A stretch of 64,000 bases of DNA from Kutzneria sp. CA-103260 (GTDB lineage: Bacteria; Actinomycetota; Actinomycetes; Mycobacteriales; Pseudonocardiaceae), in assembly GCF_018263855.1 (NCBI RefSeq), contig NZ_CP073318.1, forward strand, positions 7,874,001-7,938,000. The letters are read 5' to 3'. The position numbers and the translations under genes were made by a program. The first letter of the stretch is position 1. Every line of letters begins with the position of its first letter. Below, piece by piece: positions 8,947-16,405 of this stretch. The notes beneath the pieces are model-generated. The model made no database searches and had not been told where the DNA came from. It worked only from the letters and a program-made list of their open reading frames with translations.

Positions 8947-9210
8947 CTAGTCCCCGGTCTTCGTCGACCCGGCTCCGGCCTCGGAAGACTCTGTGTCCGG
9001 CGGGTCGAAGCTGGCCGGCACCTTCTTCAGGTGCTTGGTCATCGACCGGATCAGGAACGCGACCGCGACGAAGAACAGGATCAGCAGGACAAAACCGACG
9101 GGCGTGGACTTGCCGAAGTCCTCCCCCTGACCGCCCTGGTCGGTGTTGGCCGGCGTGGTGGTGGCGGTGGTCGTCTGGCTCAGCGCCACCGGGACCGGAA
9201 GACCGGTCAC
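8947..9210 (-). CDS. Small single-pass membrane protein downstream of mca (Rv1083-like)
   Basis: An 87-residue protein with a Thr-rich N-terminal segment, one hydrophobic helix (about residues 38-57, PVGFVLLILFFVAVAFL), a basic stretch (MTKHLKK) and an acidic Ser/Glu-rich tail. The GTG at 9210 overlaps the mca stop codon by GTGA, so it is translationally coupled to mca. In M. tuberculosis a small protein of unknown function occupies the same place after mca, and I regard this as its positional equivalent. No enzymatic function is apparent. Confidence 0.7.
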   Translation of the reverse strand: MTGLPVPVALSQTTTATTTPANTDQGGQGEDFGKSTPVGFVLLILFFVAVAFLIRSMTKHLKKVPASFDPPDTESSEAGAGSTKTGD

Positions 9211-10088
9211 ACGTGCACCTTCTCTCGAACTCCGGCGAACAGGTCGTCCTCGGGCAGCGTGGTGTCCACCAGCGACCGGACGAGCTCGTACTCCTCGGTC
9301 GGCCACACCTCGCGCTGCATCTCCAAGGGTACGGCGAACCACCGCGAGGTGGGATCGATCTGGGTGGCGTGCGCCCGCAGCGCCTCGAGCCCCTGCTCGA
9401 AGTAGTCGGCGCAGGGCACCCGGGTGGTGACCCGCTCCATGTTGTCGCGGCGGTTCGGGTCCCAGTTGTCCAGCCACTCCTGGTACGGCGACTCGATGCC
9501 CCGGGCCAGCAGCCCCTCGTGGTAGGCCAGCATCTTGGCCTTGAGGAAGCCGTGCGAGTAGTACAGCTTGAGGGTCTGCCAGGGCGCGCCGGCGTCCGGG
9601 AACTGGTCGGGGTCGGCGGCGGCGTCGAAGGCGGCCATCGACACCTCGTGGGTGCGGATGTGGTCGGGGTGCGGGTAGCCGCCGTTCTCGTCGTACGTGA
9701 TGATCACGTGCGGCCGGAACTCGCGGATCACCCGGACCAGCGCCTCGCTCGACTCGGCCAGCGGCACCAGGGCGAAGCAGCCCTCGGGCAGCGGCGGCCT
9801 GGGGTCGCCCTCGGGCAGCCCGGAGTCGACATAGCCCAGCCAGCGGTGCTGGATGCCCAGGATCTTGGCCGCGTTGGCCATCTCCTCGCGCCGGATGGCG
9901 CTCATGTTCTCCAGCACGTCCGGCCGGTCCATGGCGGGGTTCAAAATGCTGCCCCGCTCACCCCCGGTGCAGGTCACGACCATCACGTCGTGGCCTTCGG
10001 CGACGTAGCGCGCCATTGTGGCCGCGCCCTTGCTGGACTCGTCGTCGGGGTGTGCGTGCACTGCCATCAGGCGCAGCTTCTCGGCCAT
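9207..10088 (-). CDS. mca: Mycothiol S-conjugate amidase Mca
   Basis: A 293-residue zinc amidase of the LmbE/PIG-L family. It cleaves mycothiol S-conjugates of toxins, releasing a mercapturic acid for export and GlcN-Ins for recycling. The sequence starts MAEKLRLMAVHAHPDDESS, with the metal-binding AHPDDE motif, and has the second histidine-rich motif GGYPHPDHIRTHE near residue 145. The ATG at 10088 is the family start. It is divergent from the DUF4307 gene with about 120 bp between them, and downstream it overlaps the small membrane protein gene. Its presence marks a mycothiol-making actinobacterium. Confidence 0.95.
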   Translation of the reverse strand: MAEKLRLMAVHAHPDDESSKGAATMARYVAEGHDVMVVTCTGGERGSILNPAMDRPDVLENMSAIRREEMANAAKILGIQHRWLGYVDSGLPEGDPRPPLPEGCFALVPLAESSEALVRVIREFRPHVIITYDENGGYPHPDHIRTHEVSMAAFDAAADPDQFPDAGAPWQTLKLYYSHGFLKAKMLAYHEGLLARGIESPYQEWLDNWDPNRRDNMERVTTRVPCADYFEQGLEALRAHATQIDPTSRWFAVPLEMQREVWPTEEYELVRSLVDTTLPEDDLFAGVREKVHV

Positions 10089-10210
10089 GGTCCCCTCATC
10101 GTCGTATCCACCCTGCCCGCCGTCTCCACCGGGGGCCCAGGGATACTCAACGCAGGCGTCGCGGGCCATTGTTCCAAAGGGGTCCGACAGTCCCGGAGTG
10201 AGGAGGCGGC

Positions 10211-10636
10211 ATGGTCACCCAACGTGAACTTCCGGTCGGCCGCTACGGCTCGCGGGAGAAGCGCCGCGGACCACGCTGGGTCTACTGGGCGTTACTGGCC
10301 GCTTTCGTGGTGGCCGGCCTGGTGGTGGCCTACGTGGCCTATGTCAACCTCGGCGACGGCCCCATCACCACCGAGCCGGCCCGCTACAAGATCGTCGACG
10401 ACAAGACGGTGGAGTTCAGCTTCACGGTCACCCGGGACGACCCGGGCAAGGACGCCGACTGCATCGTGCGGACCAAGTCCTCCGACGGCGACGAGGCCGG
10501 TGTGCGGGAGGTCTACGTGCCGGCCGGCGGCGACCAACGAACGGTCGACACGGTGGTGCACACCTCGAAACAAGCGGTCAGCGTGGAGGTGTACGGCTGC
10601 TCGTACCAGGTGCCCGCTTACCTGAGGAGTAGCTAG
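10211..10636 (+). CDS. DUF4307 membrane-anchored protein
   Basis: A 141-residue protein with one membrane helix near residues 24-47 (VYWALLAAFVVAGLVVAYVAY) after a basic N-terminus, then an extracytoplasmic beta-rich domain containing two cysteines (Cys in DADCIV and YGCSY) that could form a disulfide. It matches the DUF4307 family, whose function is unknown. The ATG at 10211 has GTGAGGAGG just upstream. It lies between mca (divergent) and greA (same strand), the same neighbourhood as Rv1081c. Confidence 0.8.
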   Translation: MVTQRELPVGRYGSREKRRGPRWVYWALLAAFVVAGLVVAYVAYVNLGDGPITTEPARYKIVDDKTVEFSFTVTRDDPGKDADCIVRTKSSDGDEAGVREVYVPAGGDQRTVDTVVHTSKQAVSVEVYGCSYQVPAYLRSS

Positions 10637-10708
10637 CCGCCAAGCGGGTGAACCGGCCGCCAAGCGGTCGTGGACCTGCGAAAATTCCGCCGCCCACCTC
10701 TCCGGCCG

Positions 10709-10717
10709 TGCTAGAAT
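10709..10717 (+). promoter_or_regulatory. Extended -10 promoter element for greA
   Basis: TGCTAGAAT fits an extended -10 (TGN followed by TAGAAT). No convincing -35 is visible at 16-18 nt upstream. The predicted start of transcription is near 10724, giving a leader of about 135 nt before greA. Confidence 0.5.
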
Positions 10718-10727
10718 CGCTCGACAG

Positions 10728-10756
10728 CACGGCCCCTTTCCACGGGCCGTGTTTTT
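10728..10756 (+). terminator. Intrinsic-terminator-like hairpin at the very start of the greA leader
   Basis: CACGGCCC (10728-10735) and GGGCCGTG (10744-10751) form a perfect 8-bp stem with an 8-nt loop, followed by five T residues. It starts only a few nucleotides after the predicted +1, so it is placed to attenuate greA or to release a very short RNA. Confidence 0.5.
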
Positions 10757-10785
10757 CCGTTCCGGGCCTCACGGCTCGGAAGTTC

Positions 10786-10832
10786 CCGGCATGCCATTGG
10801 CATGCCGGCGCCCGCGTGTTAGGAGCGCGGGC
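10786..10832 (+). other. Two further hairpins in the greA leader
   Basis: The first pairs CCGGCATGCC (10786-10795) with GGCATGCCGG (10799-10808) across a 3-nt loop, a perfect 10-bp stem. The second pairs GCCCGCG (10810-10816) with CGCGGGC (10826-10832) across 9 nt. The greA ribosome binding site (GAGGAG) follows 12 nt later. Confidence 0.5.
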
Positions 10833-10859
10833 CCGGAGTACGACGAGGAGTTGGTGACC

Positions 10860-11348
10860 GTGAGCGAGACCCAGGTGACCTGGCTGACCCAGGAATCCTA
10901 CGACCGGCTCAAGCACGAGCTTGACGAGCTGATCGCGAACCGCCCGGTCATTGCCGCCGAGATCAACGCCCGGCGCGAGGAAGGCGACCTCAGGGAGAAC
11001 GGCGGGTACCACGCCGCCCGCGAGGAGCAGGGCAAGCAGGAGGGCCGGATCCGCCAGCTCCAGGAGCTGCTGCGGGCGGCCAAGGTCGGCGAGGCGCCCA
11101 AGAACGACGGCACCGCCGAGCCCGGCAAGGTGCTCACCGTCCGTTACGAGGGCGACTCGGACACCGAGCAGTTCCTGCTGGCCACCCGCGAGGAGGGTGC
11201 GGAGGGTCCGCTGGAGGTGTTCTCGCCGGCGTCCCCGCTCGGCCGGGCGCTGCTGGGCGCCAAGGAGGGCGAGACCCGCGAGTACGAGCTGCCCAACGGC
11301 AAGACCATGAAGGTCACGCTGGTCAAGGCGGTGCCCTACAACGGCTGA
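10860..11348 (+). CDS. greA: Transcription elongation factor GreA
   Basis: A 162-residue GreA. It binds the secondary channel of RNA polymerase and stimulates transcript cleavage in backtracked complexes. The N-terminal coiled coil (about residues 8-80, with LTQESYDRLKHELDEL) and acidic tip, then the FKBP-like C-terminal domain, are complete. Among several in-frame starts I chose the GTG at 10860 because the GAGGAG site lies 9 nt upstream. The gene follows a strong extended -10 and a leader with three hairpins, which suggests control by attenuation. It belongs to the conserved mca-greA-metB block. Confidence 0.93.
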   Translation: MSETQVTWLTQESYDRLKHELDELIANRPVIAAEINARREEGDLRENGGYHAAREEQGKQEGRIRQLQELLRAAKVGEAPKNDGTAEPGKVLTVRYEGDSDTEQFLLATREEGAEGPLEVFSPASPLGRALLGAKEGETREYELPNGKTMKVTLVKAVPYNG

Positions 11349-11370
11349 GCCTCACGCCGTGTCGCCCTGG

Positions 11371-11871
11371 TCACCGCGCCGGTGACCAGGGCTTTTGCTC
11401 GTTGGCGATGCGGTGCAGCAGGGGCCGCACCCGCGGCTCGATGGGCGTCGACAGCGCGATCGCGGTCGACGTCCGCTGCACACCCGGCACCGCCACCACC
11501 TCGTCCACGACCCGCTGCAGGTCGTCGTTGGAGCGGGCCACCATGCGCACGTGCAGGTCGCCCTGGCCGGTGGTGGCATGCACCTCGCACACCTCGTCGA
11601 TGGCCTCCAGCTGCGCCGCCACCTCGGAGCGCCGGCCCTGGGCGATCTCCAGCACCGCGAACGCGGTCAGCCCGTAGCCCATCGCGGCCAGGTCCACCGC
11701 CGGCGGGAAGCCCCGCAGCACGCCCCGTTCACTGAGCCGGTCCAGCCGCGCCTGCACGGTGCCGCGGGCCACGCCCAGCCGGCGTGAGCATTCCAACACC
11801 CCCAGCCGCGGCTCGTCGGTGAGCAGCAGCAACAGCCGCGCGTCCAGCGCGTCCAGCGATTCCCGGTCCAC
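11371..11871 (-). CDS. Lrp/AsnC-family transcriptional regulator
   Basis: A 166-residue regulator. The N-terminal winged helix-turn-helix (about residues 2-60, LDALDARLLLLL...LGVLECSRRLGVARGTVQARLDRL) is followed by a RAM-type ligand-binding domain. I chose the GTG at 11871, which gives the usual VDRESLDALDARLL start; the frame extends to a TTG at 11922 but the added residues are not family-like. It is divergent from hppD with 137 bp between starts, so it probably senses an aromatic amino acid and controls hppD and itself. The C-terminal part shortly precedes the greA stop region (convergent). Confidence 0.85.
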   Translation of the reverse strand: MDRESLDALDARLLLLLTDEPRLGVLECSRRLGVARGTVQARLDRLSERGVLRGFPPAVDLAAMGYGLTAFAVLEIAQGRRSEVAAQLEAIDEVCEVHATTGQGDLHVRMVARSNDDLQRVVDEVVAVPGVQRTSTAIALSTPIEPRVRPLLHRIANEQKPWSPAR

Positions 11872-11974
11872 CCTGGTCAGTCTGCCCAGTTCTGCCGCCC
11901 AAAACCAGGTGTCGCCGAACAATGTGTCCAGTGAAATCCCTGAGTGTTGCGCACGATGACGACGTCGCCGATGG

Positions 11975-11995
11975 TTGTGCCGTCGGATTGCACAA
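11975..11995 (+). promoter_or_regulatory. Candidate operator in front of hppD
   Basis: TTGTGC (11975-11980) and GCACAA (11990-11995) form an inverted repeat with a 9-bp spacer, immediately upstream of the GGGAGGG ribosome binding site of hppD. A related half-site TTGCGCA lies near 11946. It is a plausible binding site for the adjacent AsnC regulator. Confidence 0.35.
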
Positions 11996-12008
11996 AGGGA
12001 GGGTCGCC

Positions 12009-13190
12009 ATGACGGAGATGTTGGACGACGTCAGCTTCGAGTCGCTCAAGCAGCTGGTCGGGCTGGTCGACTACGACGTGTCGAAGGACCCGTTCCCGGT
12101 GCGGGCGATGGACGCCGTGGTGTTCGTGGCCGGCAACGCCACCCAGACGGCGTGGTTCTACCAGGTGGCCTTCGGCATGCAGCTGGTCGCCTACTCCGGC
12201 CCGGAGACCGGCAACCGCGACCACAAGTCGTTCGTGCTCAAGTCCGGCTCGGCCCGCTTCGTGATCAACGGCGGGGTGTCGCCGGACAGCCCGCTGCTCG
12301 ACCACCACCGCAAGCACGGCGACGGCGTGGTCGACCTGGCCCTGGAGGTCGGCGACGTCGACCAGTGCGTGCGGCACGCCCGGGCCCAGGGCGCGACCGT
12401 GCTGGAGGAGCCGCACGACGTGTCCGACGAGCACGGCACCGTGCGCCGGGCCGCCATCGCCGCCTACGGCGAGACCAGGCACACGCTGATCGACCGCTCC
12501 CGCTACAACGGCCCGTACCTGCCCGGCTACGTCGCCAGGTCGAGCACCGTGACGCGGCCCGAGGGCGCGCCGAAGCGGCTGTTCCAGGCCGTCGACCACT
12601 GCGTCGGCAACGTCGAGCTCGGGCGCATGGACTACTGGGTCGAGTTCTACAACCGGGTCATGGGCTTCGTGAACATGGCCGAGTTCGTCGGCGACGACAT
12701 CGCCACCGACTACTCGGCGCTGATGAGCAAGGTGGTGTCCAACGGCAACCACCGGGTCAAGTTCCCGCTCAACGAGCCGGCCGTGGCCAAGCGCAAGTCG
12801 CAGATCGACGAGTACCTGGAGTTCTACGGCGGCCCCGGCTGCCAGCACATCGCCCTGGCCACCAACGACATCGTGGCCACCATCACCGCGATGCGGGCGG
12901 CCGGCGTCGAGTTCCTGGACACCCCGGACTCCTACTACGACGACCCGGAGCTGCGGGCCCGCATCGGCCAGGTGCGGCTGCCCATCGAGGTGCTCAAGCA
13001 GCACGGCATCCTGGTCGACCGGGACGAGGACGGCTACCTGCTGCAGATCTTCACCGCGCCCATCGGCGACCGGCCGACCGTGTTCTACGAGCTGATCGAG
13101 CGGCACGGCTCGCTGGGCTTCGGCAAGGGCAACTTCAAGGCCCTGTTCGAGGCGATCGAGCGCGAGCAGGAGCGCCGAGGCAATCTGTGA
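12009..13190 (+). CDS. hppD: 4-Hydroxyphenylpyruvate dioxygenase
   Basis: A 393-residue Fe(II) dioxygenase of the VOC superfamily that converts 4-hydroxyphenylpyruvate to homogentisate in tyrosine breakdown. The iron ligands are visible as His in AVDHCVGN, His in GCQHIALATND and Glu in FYELIER. The ATG at 12009 follows a strong GGGAGGG; the upstream open frame has no better start. It is a single-gene unit divergent from an AsnC regulator and ends at a 13-bp hairpin that also closes the opposing gene. No homogentisate dioxygenase is present in the window. Confidence 0.95.
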   Translation: MTEMLDDVSFESLKQLVGLVDYDVSKDPFPVRAMDAVVFVAGNATQTAWFYQVAFGMQLVAYSGPETGNRDHKSFVLKSGSARFVINGGVSPDSPLLDHHRKHGDGVVDLALEVGDVDQCVRHARAQGATVLEEPHDVSDEHGTVRRAAIAAYGETRHTLIDRSRYNGPYLPGYVARSSTVTRPEGAPKRLFQAVDHCVGNVELGRMDYWVEFYNRVMGFVNMAEFVGDDIATDYSALMSKVVSNGNHRVKFPLNEPAVAKRKSQIDEYLEFYGGPGCQHIALATNDIVATITAMRAAGVEFLDTPDSYYDDPELRARIGQVRLPIEVLKQHGILVDRDEDGYLLQIFTAPIGDRPTVFYELIERHGSLGFGKGNFKALFEAIEREQERRGNL

Positions 13191-13237
13191 CGCCGAGGCG
13201 CCATCGACACTGCCGAGGCAACCTCCGATTTCTTGGA

Positions 13238-13277
13238 ACTCCTGCGCCGCAACGGTTCTCCGGTGCGGCGCAGGAGT
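13238..13277. terminator. Bidirectional hairpin terminator between hppD and the phage-tail-like gene
   Basis: ACTCCTGCGCCGC (13238-13250) pairs perfectly with GCGGCGCAGGAGT (13265-13277), a 13-bp stem with a 14-nt loop, placed between two convergent genes. Confidence 0.7.
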
Positions 13278-13280
13278 GCG

Positions 13281-14504
13281 TCAGGGGCGCAGCCAGGTGA
13301 ACGTGATGTGGTTCGGACCGCCGAAGCTGCTGTCCGTGGTGCGGGTCGTCGGCGCCTGGGTGAACGCGGAGCCGCTGATCGTCGCGCCGGCCGGCAGCCG
13401 CACCTGGGTCGACGTGCTCATGGTGGGCGGGGTCGCCGGGCCGAAGAAACCGTTCTGGTGGGCGTACCGCTTGGTGATGTTGTCGCCGCCGTCGGTGATC
13501 GCGAGGTAGGCCTCGTACGAGTTGGCGCCGCCGCCCGGGCTCAGCCGCAGGCTCAGCGTGATGCTCCACAGTCCGCCGCGGTTGAGGGTGAACACGGCGT
13601 TGTCCGTCGTCGTGACGTCCGGCGTGCTGTACACGACGGTCGGGAAGACGACCCTGGTGTCGACGCCCTGCGGGTAGGTCTGGGTCTGGCCGGCGCGCAG
13701 CTCGTAGCGGGCCTCGTGCGGCGTGGCGCCGGTGGCCACCGCGCCGACCCAGGCGGTGCCGGTGTAGGTGTAGAGCAGCCCGTCGGTGAGGCTGGCGACC
13801 AGCTGTCCCTGGTACGGGTTGGTGATGTCGGTCAGCGCCGTGCAGACCGGCACGCTCGGCACCCGCCAGGCGGCGCCGTCGTTGACCTCCAACCAGTTCC
13901 GGTCGCCGCGGTAGGCCGTCAGGCCCCGGTACGCCGACAGCGCGGCGCGCTGGGTGGCGTCGCGGACCGGCACCACGCCGCCGAGTCCGACGACGTTGGG
14001 CGGGCGGAGGTCGGTGATGTTCTCCGGGTTGACCGTCTGGGCGTTGGCCGCGATGTGCACGCTGGCGAGCTTGACCGCGCCGGCCGGCACCGGGTCCACG
14101 CCGCCGACCAACTGCTTGACCACGAAGGAGTTCGCGGGATCGCCGTAGAAGGTGTCGGTCTGCACGGCCACGATCAGGTCGTCCCGGGCGACGCTGGTGC
14201 TGGCCGGGTGCGCGCCGAGGATGTCGATGACCTTCACGCCGTCGAGGGTCTGCACGTAGCTGCCGTGCCCGCCGGCCCGCGGCGAGCTGAACATCTGGAA
14301 CGGCTGCACCGTCACGGTCGTGTTCGGCGACGGGGTCGCGGCGGCCACCCGCCCCGGATCGCCGACACCGGCCCGGATGCCGTCGGCCCCGGCGACCGGG
14401 GTGACGCCGGCCTGCATCAGCGCGGTCACCGCGAGCCGGGCGTCCTCGGTGGTGATCAGTCCGGTCGCCGGCCCGGAAACGGCCCACGAATTGCGTTCGG
14501 CCAT
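13281..14504 (-). CDS. Orphan phage tail/baseplate-like protein
   Basis: A 407-residue protein. The N-terminal 180 residues (SWAVSGPATGLITTEDARLAV, then VQTDTFYGDP and NPENITDLRPP) resemble minor tail or receptor-binding proteins of actinophages, where this GLVTTEDARL...DLR pattern is common. The C-terminal 150 residues are beta-rich and Thr/Ser/Gly-rich, like a carbohydrate-binding or fibre-tip domain (QTYPQGVDTR, TLSLRLSPGGGANSYEAYL, FTWLRP). No signal peptide or membrane helix is visible. No other phage gene lies nearby, so it is a domesticated or isolated remnant. It has its own strong promoter about 200 bp upstream. Exact role unknown. Confidence 0.65.
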   Translation of the reverse strand: MAERNSWAVSGPATGLITTEDARLAVTALMQAGVTPVAGADGIRAGVGDPGRVAAATPSPNTTVTVQPFQMFSSPRAGGHGSYVQTLDGVKVIDILGAHPASTSVARDDLIVAVQTDTFYGDPANSFVVKQLVGGVDPVPAGAVKLASVHIAANAQTVNPENITDLRPPNVVGLGGVVPVRDATQRAALSAYRGLTAYRGDRNWLEVNDGAAWRVPSVPVCTALTDITNPYQGQLVASLTDGLLYTYTGTAWVGAVATGATPHEARYELRAGQTQTYPQGVDTRVVFPTVVYSTPDVTTTDNAVFTLNRGGLWSITLSLRLSPGGGANSYEAYLAITDGGDNITKRYAHQNGFFGPATPPTMSTSTQVRLPAGATISGSAFTQAPTTRTTDSSFGGPNHITFTWLRP

Positions 14505-14708
14505 GAACGTTCCACTCCCCCTGCAAACAACTCACCGGAAAATGGGCGCGACAATTCAACCCGACGCGCGAAATAAGTCGAACGCGACGGGCCTTCGACC
14601 CGCGAGCCGGACAAATCCCCAGCTCAGAGGCCGTAAATCACACGAAGTGCCTGGACGCGAAAGGCGCGATCACGCGCCCGAAAACCCTCGGTTTCCCTCC
14701 CCGCAACC

Positions 14709-14736
14709 ATGATACGAAGGGCCATCCAACTGTCAA
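14709..14736 (-). promoter_or_regulatory. Strong sigma70-type promoter for the phage-tail-like gene
   Basis: On the minus strand TTGACA (14731-14736) and TATCAT (14709-14714) are separated by 16 bp. This would give a start near 14702 and a leader of about 200 nt before the ATG at 14504. The leader region (14505-14700) has a less GC-rich composition and no other gene. Confidence 0.6.
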
Positions 14737-14749
14737 GCAGAACGGGAAA

Positions 14750-15955
14750 TCAGCGCAACACGGTGAATCCGGCTCCGCGCAGGGCGGCGACGAGTTCGGC
14801 GCAGTGCTCGATGCCGCGGGTCTCCAGGTTGAGCGACACCTCGGCCTCGCCGATGCGCAGCGTCTCGGAGATGCGGGTGTGCTCGATGTCCAGCACGTTC
14901 GCGCCGAGGTCGCCGATCATGGACAGCAGGCCGGCCAGACTGCCGGGCTTGTCGTCGATGCGCAGCCGCAGCGTCATGTAGCGGCCGGCCGCGGTCATGC
15001 CGTGGCGCATGATCTGCATGAGCAGCAACGGATCCACGTTGCCGCCGGACAGCACGGCGACCACCGGGCCGGCGAACCGGCCGGGGTGCTGGATGAGTGC
15101 GGCGACCGCGGCCGCGCCGGCCGGCTCGACGACCTGCTTGGCCCGTTCCATGCACACCAGCACCGCGCGGGCGATCGAGTCCTCGGTGACGGTCACGACG
15201 TCGTCGACGAGATCCCGGACGTGCCGGAAGGTCAGCGCGCCCGGCTTGGCCACCGCGATACCGTCGGCCATCGTGCGCACGCCCGGCAGCTTCACCGGCG
15301 AGCCGGTGCCCAGCGAGACCGGCAGCGCGGCGGCGGCCTCGGCCTGCACCGCCACCACCTTGACGTCGGGGCGCGTGCCCTTGATCGCCGCGGCCACGCC
15401 GCCGACCAGCCCGCCGCCGCCGGCGGCCAGCAGGACCGTGCCAACGTTGGGCACCTGGTCCAGGATCTCCAGGCCGATCGTGCCCTGGCCGGCGATCACG
15501 TCCGGATGGTCGAAGGGGTGGATGAACACCGCGCCGGTGCGCTGCGCGAACACGATGGAGGCGGCCAGCGTCTCGTCGAACGACTCGCCGGTGAGCTTGA
15601 CGTCCGCGCCGTAGCCGCGGGTGGCGTCGAGCTTGGGCAGCGGGGCCCGGCGGGGCATGAACACCGTGGCCGGAATGCCGAGCAGGCTGGCCCCGAGGGC
15701 GACACCCTGGGCGTGGTTGCCGGCGCTGGCCGCGACCACGCCCCGCGAGCGCTCCTCCCCGTCGAGGCCGTGCATCCGCACGTAGGCGCCCCGGATCTTG
15801 AACGATCCAGTCCGCTGGAGGTTCTCGCACTTGAGGAACACTTCGCCGCCGTGCCAGTCCCCCAGCACCCGCGAGTGCTCCATCGGCGTCTGCCGCACGA
15901 CGGTCGACAGCACCTTCTGCGCCGCGCGCACCCGCTCGACGGTGACCAGCTCCAT
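14750..15955 (-). CDS. ilvA: Threonine dehydratase (threonine ammonia-lyase)
   Basis: A 401-residue PLP enzyme that deaminates threonine to 2-oxobutyrate. The PLP lysine is in RTGSFKIRGAY (about residue 50), the Gly-rich phosphate loop is LLAAGGGGLVGG, and a C-terminal ACT domain (DKPGSLAGLLSMIGDLGANVLDIEH) allows allosteric control. With a single ACT domain it could be biosynthetic or catabolic (tdcB-like); I use ilvA only as the general name. The ATG at 15955 gives MELVTVERVRAAQ; a few more codons are open upstream. The gene is monocistronic, with the promoter of the next gene starting just beyond its stop. Confidence 0.88.
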   Translation of the reverse strand: MELVTVERVRAAQKVLSTVVRQTPMEHSRVLGDWHGGEVFLKCENLQRTGSFKIRGAYVRMHGLDGEERSRGVVAASAGNHAQGVALGASLLGIPATVFMPRRAPLPKLDATRGYGADVKLTGESFDETLAASIVFAQRTGAVFIHPFDHPDVIAGQGTIGLEILDQVPNVGTVLLAAGGGGLVGGVAAAIKGTRPDVKVVAVQAEAAAALPVSLGTGSPVKLPGVRTMADGIAVAKPGALTFRHVRDLVDDVVTVTEDSIARAVLVCMERAKQVVEPAGAAAVAALIQHPGRFAGPVVAVLSGGNVDPLLLMQIMRHGMTAAGRYMTLRLRIDDKPGSLAGLLSMIGDLGANVLDIEHTRISETLRIGEAEVSLNLETRGIEHCAELVAALRGAGFTVLR

Positions 15956-16116
15956 GGCGCCTGATCCTGCCAGGATCCTGTCAGTCGACACACCGCCGGG
16001 CCGTTACGGGTAGGCTGGGCGCATTCTCGCCCCGGCGGCGATGACCGCTGAACCACGCGCGGTCGTCGGAACGTAGAAGACAAGCACGCCGGGGAATGGA
16101 CAATCGTGGAGGTGGC

Positions 16117-16338
16117 ATGGCACGCGTGGCCCGCATCGCCGGGGTGCTGCCGCTGATCGGGGCGGTCGCCTGCGCCGCGGCACTGGCCGGGGCGGCCGTG
16201 TTCACCGTCTCGCAGGCCGGCTGCGCCGACGCCGGTCACTACGTGGTCACCGGCAACGTGGTGGAACTGGTCGGCAGCTGCGTCGACAAGCAGGACTTCC
16301 CGAACGCCCAGCACCAGGCGTCCGGCGTCCAGCCCTGA
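16117..16338 (+). CDS. Small exported or membrane-anchored protein
   Basis: A 73-residue protein with an N-terminal hydrophobic helix (about residues 6-30, IAGVLPLIGAVACAAALAGAAVF) and a short exposed tail with two cysteines (AGCAD and GSCVD) that could pair. I chose the ATG at 16117 because GGAGG lies 4 nt upstream; an ATG at 16096 is also in frame. Not recognised; function unknown. It ends just before the 25-bp hairpin shared with the convergent metB. Confidence 0.6.
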   Translation: MARVARIAGVLPLIGAVACAAALAGAAVFTVSQAGCADAGHYVVTGNVVELVGSCVDKQDFPNAQHQASGVQP

Positions 16339-16350
16339 TCGCTGGTTAGT

Positions 16351-16403
16351 GCGAGGAAGGGGGCTTTCCCTGCGTCGAACGCAGGGAAAGCCCCCTTCCT
16401 CGC
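16351..16403. terminator. Perfect 25-bp hairpin, bidirectional terminator
   Basis: The arms at 16351-16375 and 16379-16403 are perfectly complementary over 25 bp with a 3-nt CGA loop. It separates the small exported protein gene from convergent metB, ending 2 bp after the metB stop codon. The architecture is like the hairpins at 29237, 42799 and 43871 but the sequence core differs. Confidence 0.75.
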
Positions 16404-16405
16404 GT

